A stretch of DNA of 34,168 bases from an uncultured Bacilli bacterium. Lineage in GTDB: Bacteria > Bacillota_I > Bacilli_A > RFN20 > CAG-826. The position numbers and the translations under genes are program-made. The stretch is from positions 1 to 34,168 of the forward strand of contig CAJOML010000007.1 of NCBI GenBank assembly GCA_905235705.1, given 5' to 3'. Position 1 is the first letter of the stretch. Every line of letters begins with the position of its first letter. Positions 7,145-15,375 of this stretch are shown in pieces. The notes beneath the pieces are model-generated. The model was not told the origin of the DNA and did not search any database. It saw only the letters and a program-made list of their open reading frames with translations.

Positions 7145-9630
7145 TTCTTTTTCCTCCATTGACGGAAATGCCCGCCGATTCGATCAAATAAGACATATAA
7201 CCCGATTCCGATAATGGCAGAACCGATGATGACCAAATAGAAACTATGGGCGTAATTTTCCCAATAAATCGCTAATAGACGTCCCCGCAAGAAATAATCG
7301 GTGAGGAGAATGGAAACGGAGAAGACGGTGGCTCCAACGAAGATAGTCGAACGATAAGAATCAAAGGGGTAGCATGTCCTAGCCAAAACGGCGAGGGAGG
7401 TAAAGGAGAAGACCATTACCGATAAGGCATGGGAAATAAGATATACCTGGTTTGGATCTCCTGGGTTAGCGGCAATTGCCTGTGGCCAAAGCGAGGCGAA
7501 GACAAAAGGCCCTAAAGCGGCTACGACCTGCGTAAACCCGGATGGCACAGCCACGGTAAGCATATTGTTTAAGAAGGAGCCTTCTAAACGTTCGTGAGAG
7601 GGCTGTAGCGCAAGGAAGAAAGCGGGGACGCCGATGCTAAAGACTTCCCAAATCAATAGATTGGAGGTCGAATAAGGATAAGCGATGGGGGCGCTTGTCC
7701 CGGGCCGCTTCATAAAGAAGGACAAAAGCAAGAAAACGAAGGTAATGACCATCGCAAAGAGGGTCTTTGTATTGTTGATGACGCGTCTTCCTTCGGCAAC
7801 GACGTCAGGCAATTTGGAGAAGTCGTTATTTAAGCTAACAAGGTGAGCGACGTTTTTCGCCGCGTCAGCACCCGAAGCCATGGCAATCGAGCAATCGGCC
7901 ACCTTTAAGGCAAGGACATCATTTACCCCATCCCCAGTCATCGCGACTTTATGGCCGCGGTTCTTTAATTCGGAAATGAGGGTCGCCTTTTGTTCGGGGG
8001 AGACCCTGCCAAAGACGGAATAAGAATCTAGCAAGGCGGGAAGTTCTTCGTTATTCATCCCGGCCAAAGAAATAAAAGAAGAGGCCCCATTGACGCCAGC
8101 TTTCTCGGCGATTTGGGAAACGGTTAAGGGGTCGTCGCCTGAAATGACATAGACTTTTACATCGTTTGCCTGGAACCAGGCAATATTGTCTTTGGCGTCG
8201 CTTTTGAGGTGATCGGAAATGATGATAATCGCGCAAATGTCCATATTTTTTGGCAAAACCCCGTTATCTGCCATCTTTTCCGAAGAAGCCAAAACAAGGC
8301 AACGCATCCCTTTTTCGGCATAGCTTGTAATGGTTTTTTCAACCCCGCTATCTTTTTTCACAGGCAAAAAATCATAGGCGCCGATAGCATAGGTAAAGCC
8401 GTTTTGTAAGCTGACATAAGAACGTTTCGTTTCCGAATCGAAGGCTCCAATTGAATAAGCAAGTTCAGAACAAGTATCACCGAATTTCTTCCTTAATGCC
8501 AAAGCGGTTGGGTTGTGGTCGCCGGTGAAATGAAGGATAGAAGAAACGGCATATCCGATTTCATTTAAGGTGTTCTGATTAAGCGGGATAACCGATTCGA
8601 CTTCCATTGTGCCATCGGTTAAAGTGCCGGTTTTATCAAAGCAGATGGTATCGACCCTAGCGAGGCTTTCAATCGATTGCATCTCTTGTACTAGGATGCG
8701 GCGTTTCGCTAATTGAATGACGCCAACCGCCAAAGTTAACGAGGTCAGCAAGAACATCCCAGCCGGAAGCATGGCGACGACCGACCCGGCCGCGGATTCG
8801 ACGAAATCGACGACATATGGCTCTGACCGATCAAATAATTGAGCTAAGGAATGGCCATCACCAAGTCCATGGGATAGATAGACGATGAAATTAACAAGGG
8901 AAAAGATCAAAGCCACGACCCCACAGAAAACCATCACTCGCCAAGTGACCGATTGGATTTCCGAGGCAGGACGAGAATATCCTGAAGCCTTGGATTGAAT
9001 CTTTTCGGCGTAATTTGCCAGTCCAACCTTGGTGACAACGGCTTTGCAACTTCCCGAAACGATATATGTCCCCGAGAAAAGAGAGTCATATTGGTTTTTG
9101 CTAATCCGTTCGGCTTCCCCGGTTAGCATCGATTCATCGACACGGACGCTACCTTCAAGGACGCGGCAATCGGCAGGAATTTGGTCACCCATTCCCAAAA
9201 CCAAAACATCAGAAAGGACAATCTCTGCGGCATCGATTGTTTTTTCTTCGCCATCGCGGATTACTTTTGCTTTGGGGTCGGAAATAATCCTAAGTTTGTC
9301 GGTAAGCCTTCTTGCATGGATATCTTGAATCAAACCGATGATGATGTTTGAAAACAATATCACCATGAAGAAATAATGGGTCAGGGATAGACCTACTAGA
9401 AGCATCGCGATGAAAGCAAGGAAAAGGATAACGTTCATGAAATTGAAGACATTATCAAAAACGATGCGGGCATAAGTTTTGGACACGTGCTTTCTCGTTT
9501 TGTTAACGAGTTTTGATTCGATCCGGGAATTAATTTGGTCTTGGCTTAATCCTTTTTCGGGAGAGACGTCGAAAACATCCGCCTCGGCGATTAAAACATC
9601 AATATGTTTGCCACGGGATGACTTTTTCAT
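7141..9630 (-). CDS. Cation-translocating P-type ATPase (CtpE-like)
   Basis: 829 residues. The actuator has MLTGEAERIS, the phosphorylation site is DKTGTLTDG with Asp332 as acceptor, and the hinge is MTGDGVNDVLALKVADCSIAM. There are two hydrophobic hairpins before the catalytic domain and about six segments after it, as in P2/CtpE-type pumps. The segment before the phosphorylation domain reads AMLPAGMFLLTS; many Ca2+ pumps have PEGL here, so the Glu ligand is absent and the ion is uncertain. No N-terminal heavy-metal domain is present. It follows the ABC gene by three bases and is coupled to psuG by ATGA. CtpE relatives are linked to calcium, but the substrate here is an inference. Confidence 0.88.
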   Translation of the reverse strand: MKKSSRGKHIDVLIAEADVFDVSPEKGLSQDQINSRIESKLVNKTRKHVSKTYARIVFDNVFNFMNVILFLAFIAMLLVGLSLTHYFFMVILFSNIIIGLIQDIHARRLTDKLRIISDPKAKVIRDGEEKTIDAAEIVLSDVLVLGMGDQIPADCRVLEGSVRVDESMLTGEAERISKNQYDSLFSGTYIVSGSCKAVVTKVGLANYAEKIQSKASGYSRPASEIQSVTWRVMVFCGVVALIFSLVNFIVYLSHGLGDGHSLAQLFDRSEPYVVDFVESAAGSVVAMLPAGMFLLTSLTLAVGVIQLAKRRILVQEMQSIESLARVDTICFDKTGTLTDGTMEVESVIPLNQNTLNEIGYAVSSILHFTGDHNPTALALRKKFGDTCSELAYSIGAFDSETKRSYVSLQNGFTYAIGAYDFLPVKKDSGVEKTITSYAEKGMRCLVLASSEKMADNGVLPKNMDICAIIIISDHLKSDAKDNIAWFQANDVKVYVISGDDPLTVSQIAEKAGVNGASSFISLAGMNNEELPALLDSYSVFGRVSPEQKATLISELKNRGHKVAMTGDGVNDVLALKVADCSIAMASGADAAKNVAHLVSLNNDFSKLPDVVAEGRRVINNTKTLFAMVITFVFLLLSFFMKRPGTSAPIAYPYSTSNLLIWEVFSIGVPAFFLALQPSHERLEGSFLNNMLTVAVPSGFTQVVAALGPFVFASLWPQAIAANPGDPNQVYLISHALSVMVFSFTSLAVLARTCYPFDSYRSTIFVGATVFSVSILLTDYFLRGRLLAIYWENYAHSFYLVIIGSAIIGIGLYVLFDRIGGHFRQWRKKK

Positions 9631-9633
9631 CGT

Positions 9634-12537
9634 TTATTCGGTCCTTAAGCAGGTGACGGGGTCTTTATTGGCGGCGATACGGGAGGGAATGAAGCCGGAA
9701 ACGAAAGCCAAAGCGACGGATAAGACAATCAAGGAAATCGCGGCAATCGGGTTAAGCGCGGCAATGTTGCCTAGACCTCTGCCCGGGAAAATGTGGTCCA
9801 AAATCAAATTGATGGGGATACATGCCAAATAAGTGAAGGCAATGCCGATAATCCCGGCGGTAAAGCCAACGATGACGCATTCGGCTTCGAATAAGCGACC
9901 AACGTCACGTTTACGTCCGCCGCAAGCGCGTAAGACACCGATTTCCTTCGTTCGTTCAACGACGGAGACATAGGTGATAATTGCCGTCATGACGGAAGAG
10001 ACGACAAGGGAAATCGAAGCGAAGACGATCAAAACGGCCGAGATGACATTAATCATCGTTCCAAGGGACTCGGTTAAATCCGCCATGATGTCGCTATAGG
10101 AGATTTCGTTATCGGGATGGGTTTTATTCCAATCATCCAAATAAGCCTTCAAGGCATCTTTGGTCGTTAATGACGATGGGAAGATTAAGATCGAAGTGAC
10201 CAATCCATATGAATTTGAGGCGGCGACTAGATTCATAATCGAACTGTCTCCAGGCTTGAATAAGTCCGCAAAAGTCGTTGTTCCGGTAAATAAATCGGTA
10301 AGGAAATTCTCAATGTCAACTTTCGGGAAAGTCGCCCCTAAATTACGGCAATTGGCCAAATAAGAGGAGATGGAGGTGTAATAATATCCTTTCCCCGTAA
10401 CCGTATATTCGCGGAAAGCTTTGGGAAGTTGGTTGGTAAGCAAAGAGGAAATCGTTCCTAGGGTAGTTGAGGAGATGTTCTCGTAGGAAGATTCGTTGAT
10501 TTCTTCGCCACCTAAATCGGTAAAGACTTTGGCAAGTTCGTTGGCGAAATTTTGCACGATTGTTTTGCCATCTTGGTCAGGGTCGCTGCTATAAGGAATA
10601 ACCCAGTTGTCACGTAAGATGGAACCAAGTTTTTGGGTGCTAGTCCCTTGGGCATAATCATCTGCCATGATCTTGCTTAATTTTGGGGTATAAGCCAAAG
10701 ATGGCGGCATAAGGGTCAAAGGCGAGGTTTCGGTTGGACGGAGGACGCCGACGATTTTGCAATCGATGCCTTGGCGTGAGGTGTCGTTATAAATATCCGT
10801 ATCGGAATCGACATCGATATAAGAAATGGTTTGTTTTCCGACCTCTCCGGTGACGGTAGCCTCATATTTATCGCCGACTTGGTTGAATTTCAAATCGAGA
10901 TTTGGATAGCAATCCACTTCATAGGTGTGAATCATCGAATCCAAATCGGCAGGATTTGAAGGAAGCTTGTAATATTGGGAATTGGTAAAGCATTTGTAGG
11001 TGCGATAGGCGGTGTCGCCTTCGCCTTCATAAAGAATATCCGCGAAATCGAATTTCAAATTCCCGGCGATGCGTTCGGTTTCGAAATTGGTGGAAGAACT
11101 ATAAAAACCAAGGTTCTTCATCGTCGAAAAATCGATACGGTTGCTCGAAGTTAAGATAATGGCTAATTCGTCTTCTTTCTCCGGGAATTTGCCATAAATG
11201 GTGTCATACATCGAAGAGAGACCTTTTTGATCGCCGATTAATTCGTGCATGATAGTAGTCGGAAGGGCGGTGACCGAAGAGATGGCGCTGCCAAGAAGAC
11301 CGGCAGAGGAATATTGGTTAATCGAACGGATCTTATTTGAATTGCCATCGTTAGTGAGGAAGTGGAAATTCAAATCTTTACGATTATAAAGAACCGACAT
11401 GGCATCACCATAAACGGGGCATTTGGGGTCGTTTGTGATACGGTCGATATAATCAAAATATTCTTGGCTGAAATCGTTATATACAACCGTCGTCAACGAG
11501 GCTGAAGGATTATAGACGGTAAGGCTTGGGTCGGATGGATAAAGCTGGATGTCTTCTTCGACCGTTGTTGCCACGCGGGTGGAAACGGGGGTGATGGAAA
11601 TCGGAACCGATGAGGCAATCGAGGATTCGACGTTGCTCACATATTGGGAGAAACCGTTATTGGTAGCTAAAACCAAAGCCACCCCGATAATCCCAAAAGA
11701 ACAGGCGATAGCCGTCATGATTGTGCGGCCTTTTTTGGTTAAGACGTTATTTAAGGAAGAATGAAGGGCGGTCAAAAAAGACATCGACGTGTGTTTGTTT
11801 TTTTCTTTGCCAATCACTTCTTGTTCGCCGGCGATCAAAGGTTTGGAATCGGAGATGACTTCCCCGTCTTTCATATGGATGATGCGGTCGGCATAAGCCT
11901 CTGCCAATTCGCGGTTATGGGTAACCATAATGACGCAGCATTCTTTGCCGACTTCTTTGACAAGATCCATAACCTGGACGGATGTCGTTGAATCCAAAGC
12001 CCCGGTGGGTTCGTCGGCTAAGATGATGTCGGGGTCATTGACTAAGGCCCTAGCGATCGCGACACGTTGCATTTGACCGCCGGAAAGTTGGTTTGGTTTT
12101 TTCTTCAAATATTCGCCTAAGCCGACTTTTTCAAGGACTTCGGTCGCTTTCTTGGTTCTATTTTTGGCCGAGACGCCACCGAGTTGAAGGGAAAGTTCGA
12201 CGTTTTGCAGGATGGTGAGGTGAGGGATGAGGTTATAGGATTGGAAAACGAAGCCGACGCGGCGATTACGATAAGAATCCCAATCCGAATCTTTAAAGTC
12301 TTTGGTGGATTTACCTTCGATGAGCAAATCCCCATCGGTGTAATGGTCTAAACCGCCGATGATATTCAAAAGGGTGGTTTTCCCCGAACCGGAATGGCCT
12401 AAGATGGCAACAAATCCTTTTCGTGGAAAACTGACGGAGAGGTCTTTGATCGCGGTGAATGGTTTTTTGTCGACGTAGTAGTCCTTCTTGATGTGGGATA
12501 GTTCAAGAAGGATCTCGTTGGATGGATCCTTTTCCAT
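9634..12537 (-). CDS. ABC transporter, ATPase fused to FtsX/MacB-type permease
   Basis: 967 residues. The N-terminal ATPase (1-230) has Walker A GHSGSGKT (47-54), Q-loop Gln99, signature LSGGQMQR (151-158), Walker B IILADE (171-176) and His207. A linker leads to a membrane helix (about 272-292), a large external domain of over 500 residues, then three helices near residues 835-865, 885-915 and 925-955 with the FtsX hallmark VVERTKEIGVLRACGGRKRDV. MacB-type proteins do not carry substrate across the inner membrane; they transmit force to extracellular partners, and Gram-positive fused versions act in peptide export or antibiotic sensing. AGGAGG marks the start. It is the first gene of a four-gene operon. 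Confidence 0.92.
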   Translation of the reverse strand: MEKDPSNEILLELSHIKKDYYVDKKPFTAIKDLSVSFPRKGFVAILGHSGSGKTTLLNIIGGLDHYTDGDLLIEGKSTKDFKDSDWDSYRNRRVGFVFQSYNLIPHLTILQNVELSLQLGGVSAKNRTKKATEVLEKVGLGEYLKKKPNQLSGGQMQRVAIARALVNDPDIILADEPTGALDSTTSVQVMDLVKEVGKECCVIMVTHNRELAEAYADRIIHMKDGEVISDSKPLIAGEQEVIGKEKNKHTSMSFLTALHSSLNNVLTKKGRTIMTAIACSFGIIGVALVLATNNGFSQYVSNVESSIASSVPISITPVSTRVATTVEEDIQLYPSDPSLTVYNPSASLTTVVYNDFSQEYFDYIDRITNDPKCPVYGDAMSVLYNRKDLNFHFLTNDGNSNKIRSINQYSSAGLLGSAISSVTALPTTIMHELIGDQKGLSSMYDTIYGKFPEKEDELAIILTSSNRIDFSTMKNLGFYSSSTNFETERIAGNLKFDFADILYEGEGDTAYRTYKCFTNSQYYKLPSNPADLDSMIHTYEVDCYPNLDLKFNQVGDKYEATVTGEVGKQTISYIDVDSDTDIYNDTSRQGIDCKIVGVLRPTETSPLTLMPPSLAYTPKLSKIMADDYAQGTSTQKLGSILRDNWVIPYSSDPDQDGKTIVQNFANELAKVFTDLGGEEINESSYENISSTTLGTISSLLTNQLPKAFREYTVTGKGYYYTSISSYLANCRNLGATFPKVDIENFLTDLFTGTTTFADLFKPGDSSIMNLVAASNSYGLVTSILIFPSSLTTKDALKAYLDDWNKTHPDNEISYSDIMADLTESLGTMINVISAVLIVFASISLVVSSVMTAIITYVSVVERTKEIGVLRACGGRKRDVGRLFEAECVIVGFTAGIIGIAFTYLACIPINLILDHIFPGRGLGNIAALNPIAAISLIVLSVALAFVSGFIPSRIAANKDPVTCLRTE

Positions 12538-12628
12538 AAGGAAAACCTCCTGCTTCGTTGCATACTATATCATTAAAGCAAAGAGAATAAAGGCAAAATT
12601 GAAACTTTTTTAGACAATGTCAAAAAGT
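12538..12628 (-). promoter_or_regulatory. Upstream region of the ABC operon, possible promoter and tadA end hairpin
   Basis: A minus-strand TATAGT, about 25 bases before the SD, is a plausible -10 with no clear -35. Just after the tadA stop is a near-palindrome (12603-12629) with arms AACTTTTT and AAAAAGTT around GACAATGTC. It could end tadA transcription or act as an operator. Confidence 0.4.
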
Positions 12629-13072
12629 TTACCCGCGCCTAGAAGCGAAGAATTCCTTCAAAACGGCTTGGCATTCGTTTTCAAGCAAGCCAAAGCTAAC
12701 TAGAGGGGCATCTTTGATTTGGTCGAAAACATGATAGGAGCTGACCACCGCTCCTTCCTTTTCGTCTTTTGCCCCAAAGCAAAGATAGGAAAGGCGTGAT
12801 TGCAAAATCGCCCCGCCGCACATCAAGCAAGGTTCCAACGTAACATATAGGGAACAACCTTCTAAAGTCCATGTCCCTAATTTCTTGGCGGCTTCTTGAA
12901 GGGCCTTAATTTCGGCATGCCCGGAGATATCCAAATCCTTTTCCCTCGTATTATGGGCTAAGGCGATGACTTTTCCTTCTTTCACCACGACCGCCCCAAC
13001 GGGAACTTCGTTTTCTTTGGCGGCCAACCTAGCTTGGCCAAGGGCAAGTTTCATGAATTCGATATCTTCCAT
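12629..13072 (-). CDS. tadA: tRNA-specific adenosine deaminase
   Basis: 147 residues. TadA deaminates adenosine-34 of tRNA-Arg(ACG) to inosine so that CGU, CGC and CGA can be read. The zinc-dependent deaminase motifs are HAEIKAL (His ligand and proton-shuttling Glu) and PCLMCGGAI (two Cys ligands). Length and the N-terminus, FMKLALGQARLAAKENEVPVGAVVV, are typical. There is no convincing SD before the ATG at 13072; an internal ATG seven codons in has a weak GGAAG. It lies directly behind the SRP RNA gene; the tadA-SRP RNA neighbourhood is also seen in Bacillus. Confidence 0.95.
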   Translation of the reverse strand: MEDIEFMKLALGQARLAAKENEVPVGAVVVKEGKVIALAHNTREKDLDISGHAEIKALQEAAKKLGTWTLEGCSLYVTLEPCLMCGGAILQSRLSYLCFGAKDEKEGAVVSSYHVFDQIKDAPLVSFGLLENECQAVLKEFFASRRG

Positions 13073-13088
13073 GGCAAAATTTTAATAC

Positions 13089-13172
13089 AAAAACCACCGC
13101 ACAAGGATCCCCGGTTTAAGGCTGCTTGGTTCCCCACCTGACCTGGTTCATCGAGTCACCTTCGCGATGGCG
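13089..13172 (-). ncRNA. ffs: Signal recognition particle RNA, short bacterial (4.5S-like) form
   Basis: The conserved domain IV is on the minus strand: GGTCAGG, then a TGG-GGAA-CCA tetraloop hairpin, then AAGCAGCC, which matches the Ffh-binding hairpin of SRP RNA. The hairpin stem differs from E. coli but by compensating changes. The ends pair (CCGCC with GGTGG, then CGCGAAGG with CCTTGTGCG), giving an 80-90 nt hairpin without an Alu domain. TATAAT at 13183-13178 is the -10, and the 3' helix is followed by TTTTTGT. SRP RNA with Ffh targets nascent membrane proteins. The ends are approximate. Confidence 0.92.
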
Positions 13173-13177
13173 GATAC

Positions 13178-13183
13178 ATTATA
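13178..13183 (-). promoter_or_regulatory. -10 box of the SRP RNA gene
   Basis: Perfect TATAAT on the minus strand, about seven bases before the SRP RNA 5' end. No consensus -35 is seen at the normal spacing. Confidence 0.6.
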
Positions 13184-13379
13184 CACATTTTTAGCAAAAA
13201 GAATCTTTCTTTGTTTCCGACTTTTCGGAAGCGGAAATAGAAAGCACGTGCTATCCTTATTTCTAGGAATTCCACTTCTGGTTGAGGGATTTTTCTACTT
13301 CCAGTTGCCTTTAACAACCAAGGAGTGTTAGGAAAAACGGTGATAAAGACCAAGAATATGGTTGTAGGAGGCAAAAGCC
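13184..13379. other. Intergenic region between the SRP RNA and the XRE gene
   Basis: No gene seen. It contains the inverted repeat TTCCGA-N4-TCGGAA (about 13216-13231), the palindrome AGCACGTGCT (about 13242-13251), and two near-direct repeats, ACTTCTGGTTG (13274-13284) and ACTTCCAGTTG (13297-13307), 23 bp apart. The SD GTAGGAGG for the XRE gene is at its right end. I could not place a confident plus-strand promoter. Confidence 0.5.
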
Positions 13380-13892
13380 ATGAATCAAAAATTCGCCGAA
13401 AAACTTCAAAGTCTAAGAAAAGAAAAAGGACTCACCCAAGCCGAGCTTGCCGAGAAGGTCTCGGTTTCTCCCCAAGCCGTATCCAAATGGGAAAAAGGTG
13501 AATCCCTCCCCGATATTTCCACCTTAATGTTGTTAGCCGATTTCTTCGATGTCACCGTTGATGAACTTCTTGGCAAGGAGGTCAAGAAAACCCCTGTTGT
13601 CGAAGTCGTCGAACCGCCCAAAGGAGATTATTCTTCTTATTTCTTACGTGTGGTCGCCGAGTCTTCCGATGGGGATAAGGCGCGCATCAACTTACCCTTA
13701 TCGATCGTGAAGATCATGTTTTCCGCCAAATCGGAAATCAAAATCGGAAGCATCAATTTAACCGAGGCGGACTTTGCAAAAATCATCGAAATGGTCGAAG
13801 CTGGGGCCGTTGGGGAATTAATCACAGCCGAAAGCAAAGACGGGGATTTTGCAAAGATTTACGTGGAAAAATTGAATGAAGATAAAGATTAA
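13380..13892 (+). CDS. XRE-family HTH regulator with a C-terminal LPLS-type domain
   Basis: 170 residues. Residues 1-65 form a Cro/C1-type HTH (FAEKLQSLRKEKGLTQAELAEKVSVSPQAVSKWEKGESLPDISTLMLLADFFDVTVDELLG). After a linker, residues 82-165 form a small alpha/beta domain beginning RVVAESSDGDKARINLPLSIVKIMF and ending ITAESKDGDFAKIYVE. Such domains are seen in Gram-positive proteins related to envelope-stress and SHOCT-like families, but I cannot name the family with confidence. AGGAGG precedes the ATG. It overlaps the next gene, which carries a second copy of the C-terminal domain. Confidence 0.85.
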   Translation: MNQKFAEKLQSLRKEKGLTQAELAEKVSVSPQAVSKWEKGESLPDISTLMLLADFFDVTVDELLGKEVKKTPVVEVVEPPKGDYSSYFLRVVAESSDGDKARINLPLSIVKIMFSAKSEIKIGSINLTEADFAKIIEMVEAGAVGELITAESKDGDFAKIYVEKLNEDKD

Positions 13893-14100
13893 GTCAAATC
13901 ATCATTTTCCTTTCACGTTTCACTTCCCCCTCTTTGTTTTGAAGTGGAAATGGCTTAGTCGCATCGCCACCAGCAAAGGGGTGGACATCGACTTAAAAGC
14001 TCTTTACCAGGAAATAAAGAAAGCAAAACGCCGCCACGGAAGCTTCGTCCTCGTTGAGGCGATTAGCCATGACGGCGATAAGGTCAAAATAATCGTTTGA
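13876..14100 (+). CDS. Small protein related to the C-terminal domain of the upstream XRE regulator
   Basis: 74 residues. Its core, FHFPLFVLKWKWLSRIATSKGVDIDLKALYQEIKKAKRRHGSFVLVEAISHDGDKVKIIV, aligns end to end with INLPLSIVKIMF...ITAESKDGDFAKIYVE of the preceding gene, sharing the PL..V/LK start, the acidic/helical middle and the DGD..KI end. It overlaps that gene by 17 bases, so the two are co-translated. The N-terminus is basic and His/Phe-rich with no clear signal peptide. It may bind its paralogous domain in the regulator and modulate it; that is inference. The start is uncertain because the SD is weak. Confidence 0.7.
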   Translation: MKIKIKSNHHFPFTFHFPLFVLKWKWLSRIATSKGVDIDLKALYQEIKKAKRRHGSFVLVEAISHDGDKVKIIV

Positions 14101-15375
14101 TTACTTCTTTATGGGTTTGATGACTTCGAGTCCACCCATGAACTTACGTAAAGGTTCTGGGATGACGACAGAGCCATCGGCTTGCTGATTTTGTTCAAGT
14201 AAAGCCGGGAAGACACGCGAAGTGGCTAAGCCGGAACCGTTTAAGGTATGGCAGAATTTGACTTTGCCATCCTGGTCACGGTAACGGATCATGCCACGGC
14301 GGGCTTGATAATCGCGGGCATTGGAAACGGAAGAGACTTCCTTATAAATGCCCATGGAAGGAATCCAGACTTCGATGTCATAGGTCCTCGCCATTGAGTG
14401 GGAGCAATCCCCAGCCGCTAATTTATCGAGTTGATAGACAAGGCCAAGCCCTTCGAGGAGGCGCTTGGCTTTTTCAACCATTTCCTCGAAGGCCGCATCG
14501 GAGCCTTCTTCGGTGGTGTATTGGACCATCTCGACTTTATTGAACTGATAGCCACGGATCATACCGCGTTCTTCGGTACGATAAGAACCGGCTTCTTTAC
14601 GGTAGCAAGGGGTATAAGCGAAGAATTTCTTCGGGAGTTCGCTAGAAGGCAAGATTTCATTACGGTAGATATTCACCAAAGCGGTCTCGGCGGTCGGGAG
14701 GATGAATTTATCCATTCCTTCAAGCCAGAAGACATCTTCTTTGAATTTGGGGAATTGCCCAGCGGTATAACCGGATTCGTAATTTAGGATATGGGGAGGG
14801 AGAATCATCTCATAGCCATCGGCAATGTGGGTTTCGATGAAATAATTAAGCAAGGCCCATTCTAAACGTGCCCCGAGATTGGTATAAATCCAGGTACCGG
14901 AACCAGAGATTTTGGCAGCACGGTCATAATCGATTAAACCTAAGCTCTTGGCGAGTTCGACATGGTCTTTAATGGGGAAGCCGAAATCACGTTCTTCGCC
15001 AAAATGAGAAATCGGGGTGTTGTTTTCTTTGCCTCCGGCAAGTAGGTCATCGTCGGGAAGATTGGGTAAGACTTCGAGTTCGGCTTTGATTTTGGCTTCG
15101 ACCTCGGCAAGTTCATCTTCCTTGGCTTTGTTTTCGGCGGCGAGGGCTTTTACCTTAGCGAAAATCGCAGTCACGTCTCCGCCTTCTTTTTTCACTTGAG
15201 GGACGGAAGAAGAAAGGACTTTTTGTTCGTGTTTGCAGTTTTCGACTTCTTGGATTAAGGCTAGACGCCTTTGGGAAAGCTCTTGAAGGGGTTTGGGATC
15301 GAAAGCCCAGTTCTTTTTGGCGAGGGAGGCGACCACATAGTCGGGCTTTTCAAGGATTAATTTGATATCAATCAT
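14101..15375 (-). CDS. serS: Seryl-tRNA synthetase
   Basis: 424 residues, full length. It charges tRNA-Ser. The N-terminal antiparallel coiled coil spans about residues 25-105; class II motif 2 is visible as CYRKEAGSYRTEERGMIRGYQFNKVEM and motif 3 near LNGSGLATSRVFPALLE. The SD AAAGGAG precedes the ATG. It overlaps the glycosyltransferase gene by eight bases and is probably the last gene of the gyr transcript. The stop directly abuts that of the convergent small gene, leaving no room for a terminator between them. Confidence 0.98.
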   Translation of the reverse strand: MIDIKLILEKPDYVVASLAKKNWAFDPKPLQELSQRRLALIQEVENCKHEQKVLSSSVPQVKKEGGDVTAIFAKVKALAAENKAKEDELAEVEAKIKAELEVLPNLPDDDLLAGGKENNTPISHFGEERDFGFPIKDHVELAKSLGLIDYDRAAKISGSGTWIYTNLGARLEWALLNYFIETHIADGYEMILPPHILNYESGYTAGQFPKFKEDVFWLEGMDKFILPTAETALVNIYRNEILPSSELPKKFFAYTPCYRKEAGSYRTEERGMIRGYQFNKVEMVQYTTEEGSDAAFEEMVEKAKRLLEGLGLVYQLDKLAAGDCSHSMARTYDIEVWIPSMGIYKEVSSVSNARDYQARRGMIRYRDQDGKVKFCHTLNGSGLATSRVFPALLEQNQQADGSVVIPEPLRKFMGGLEVIKPIKK

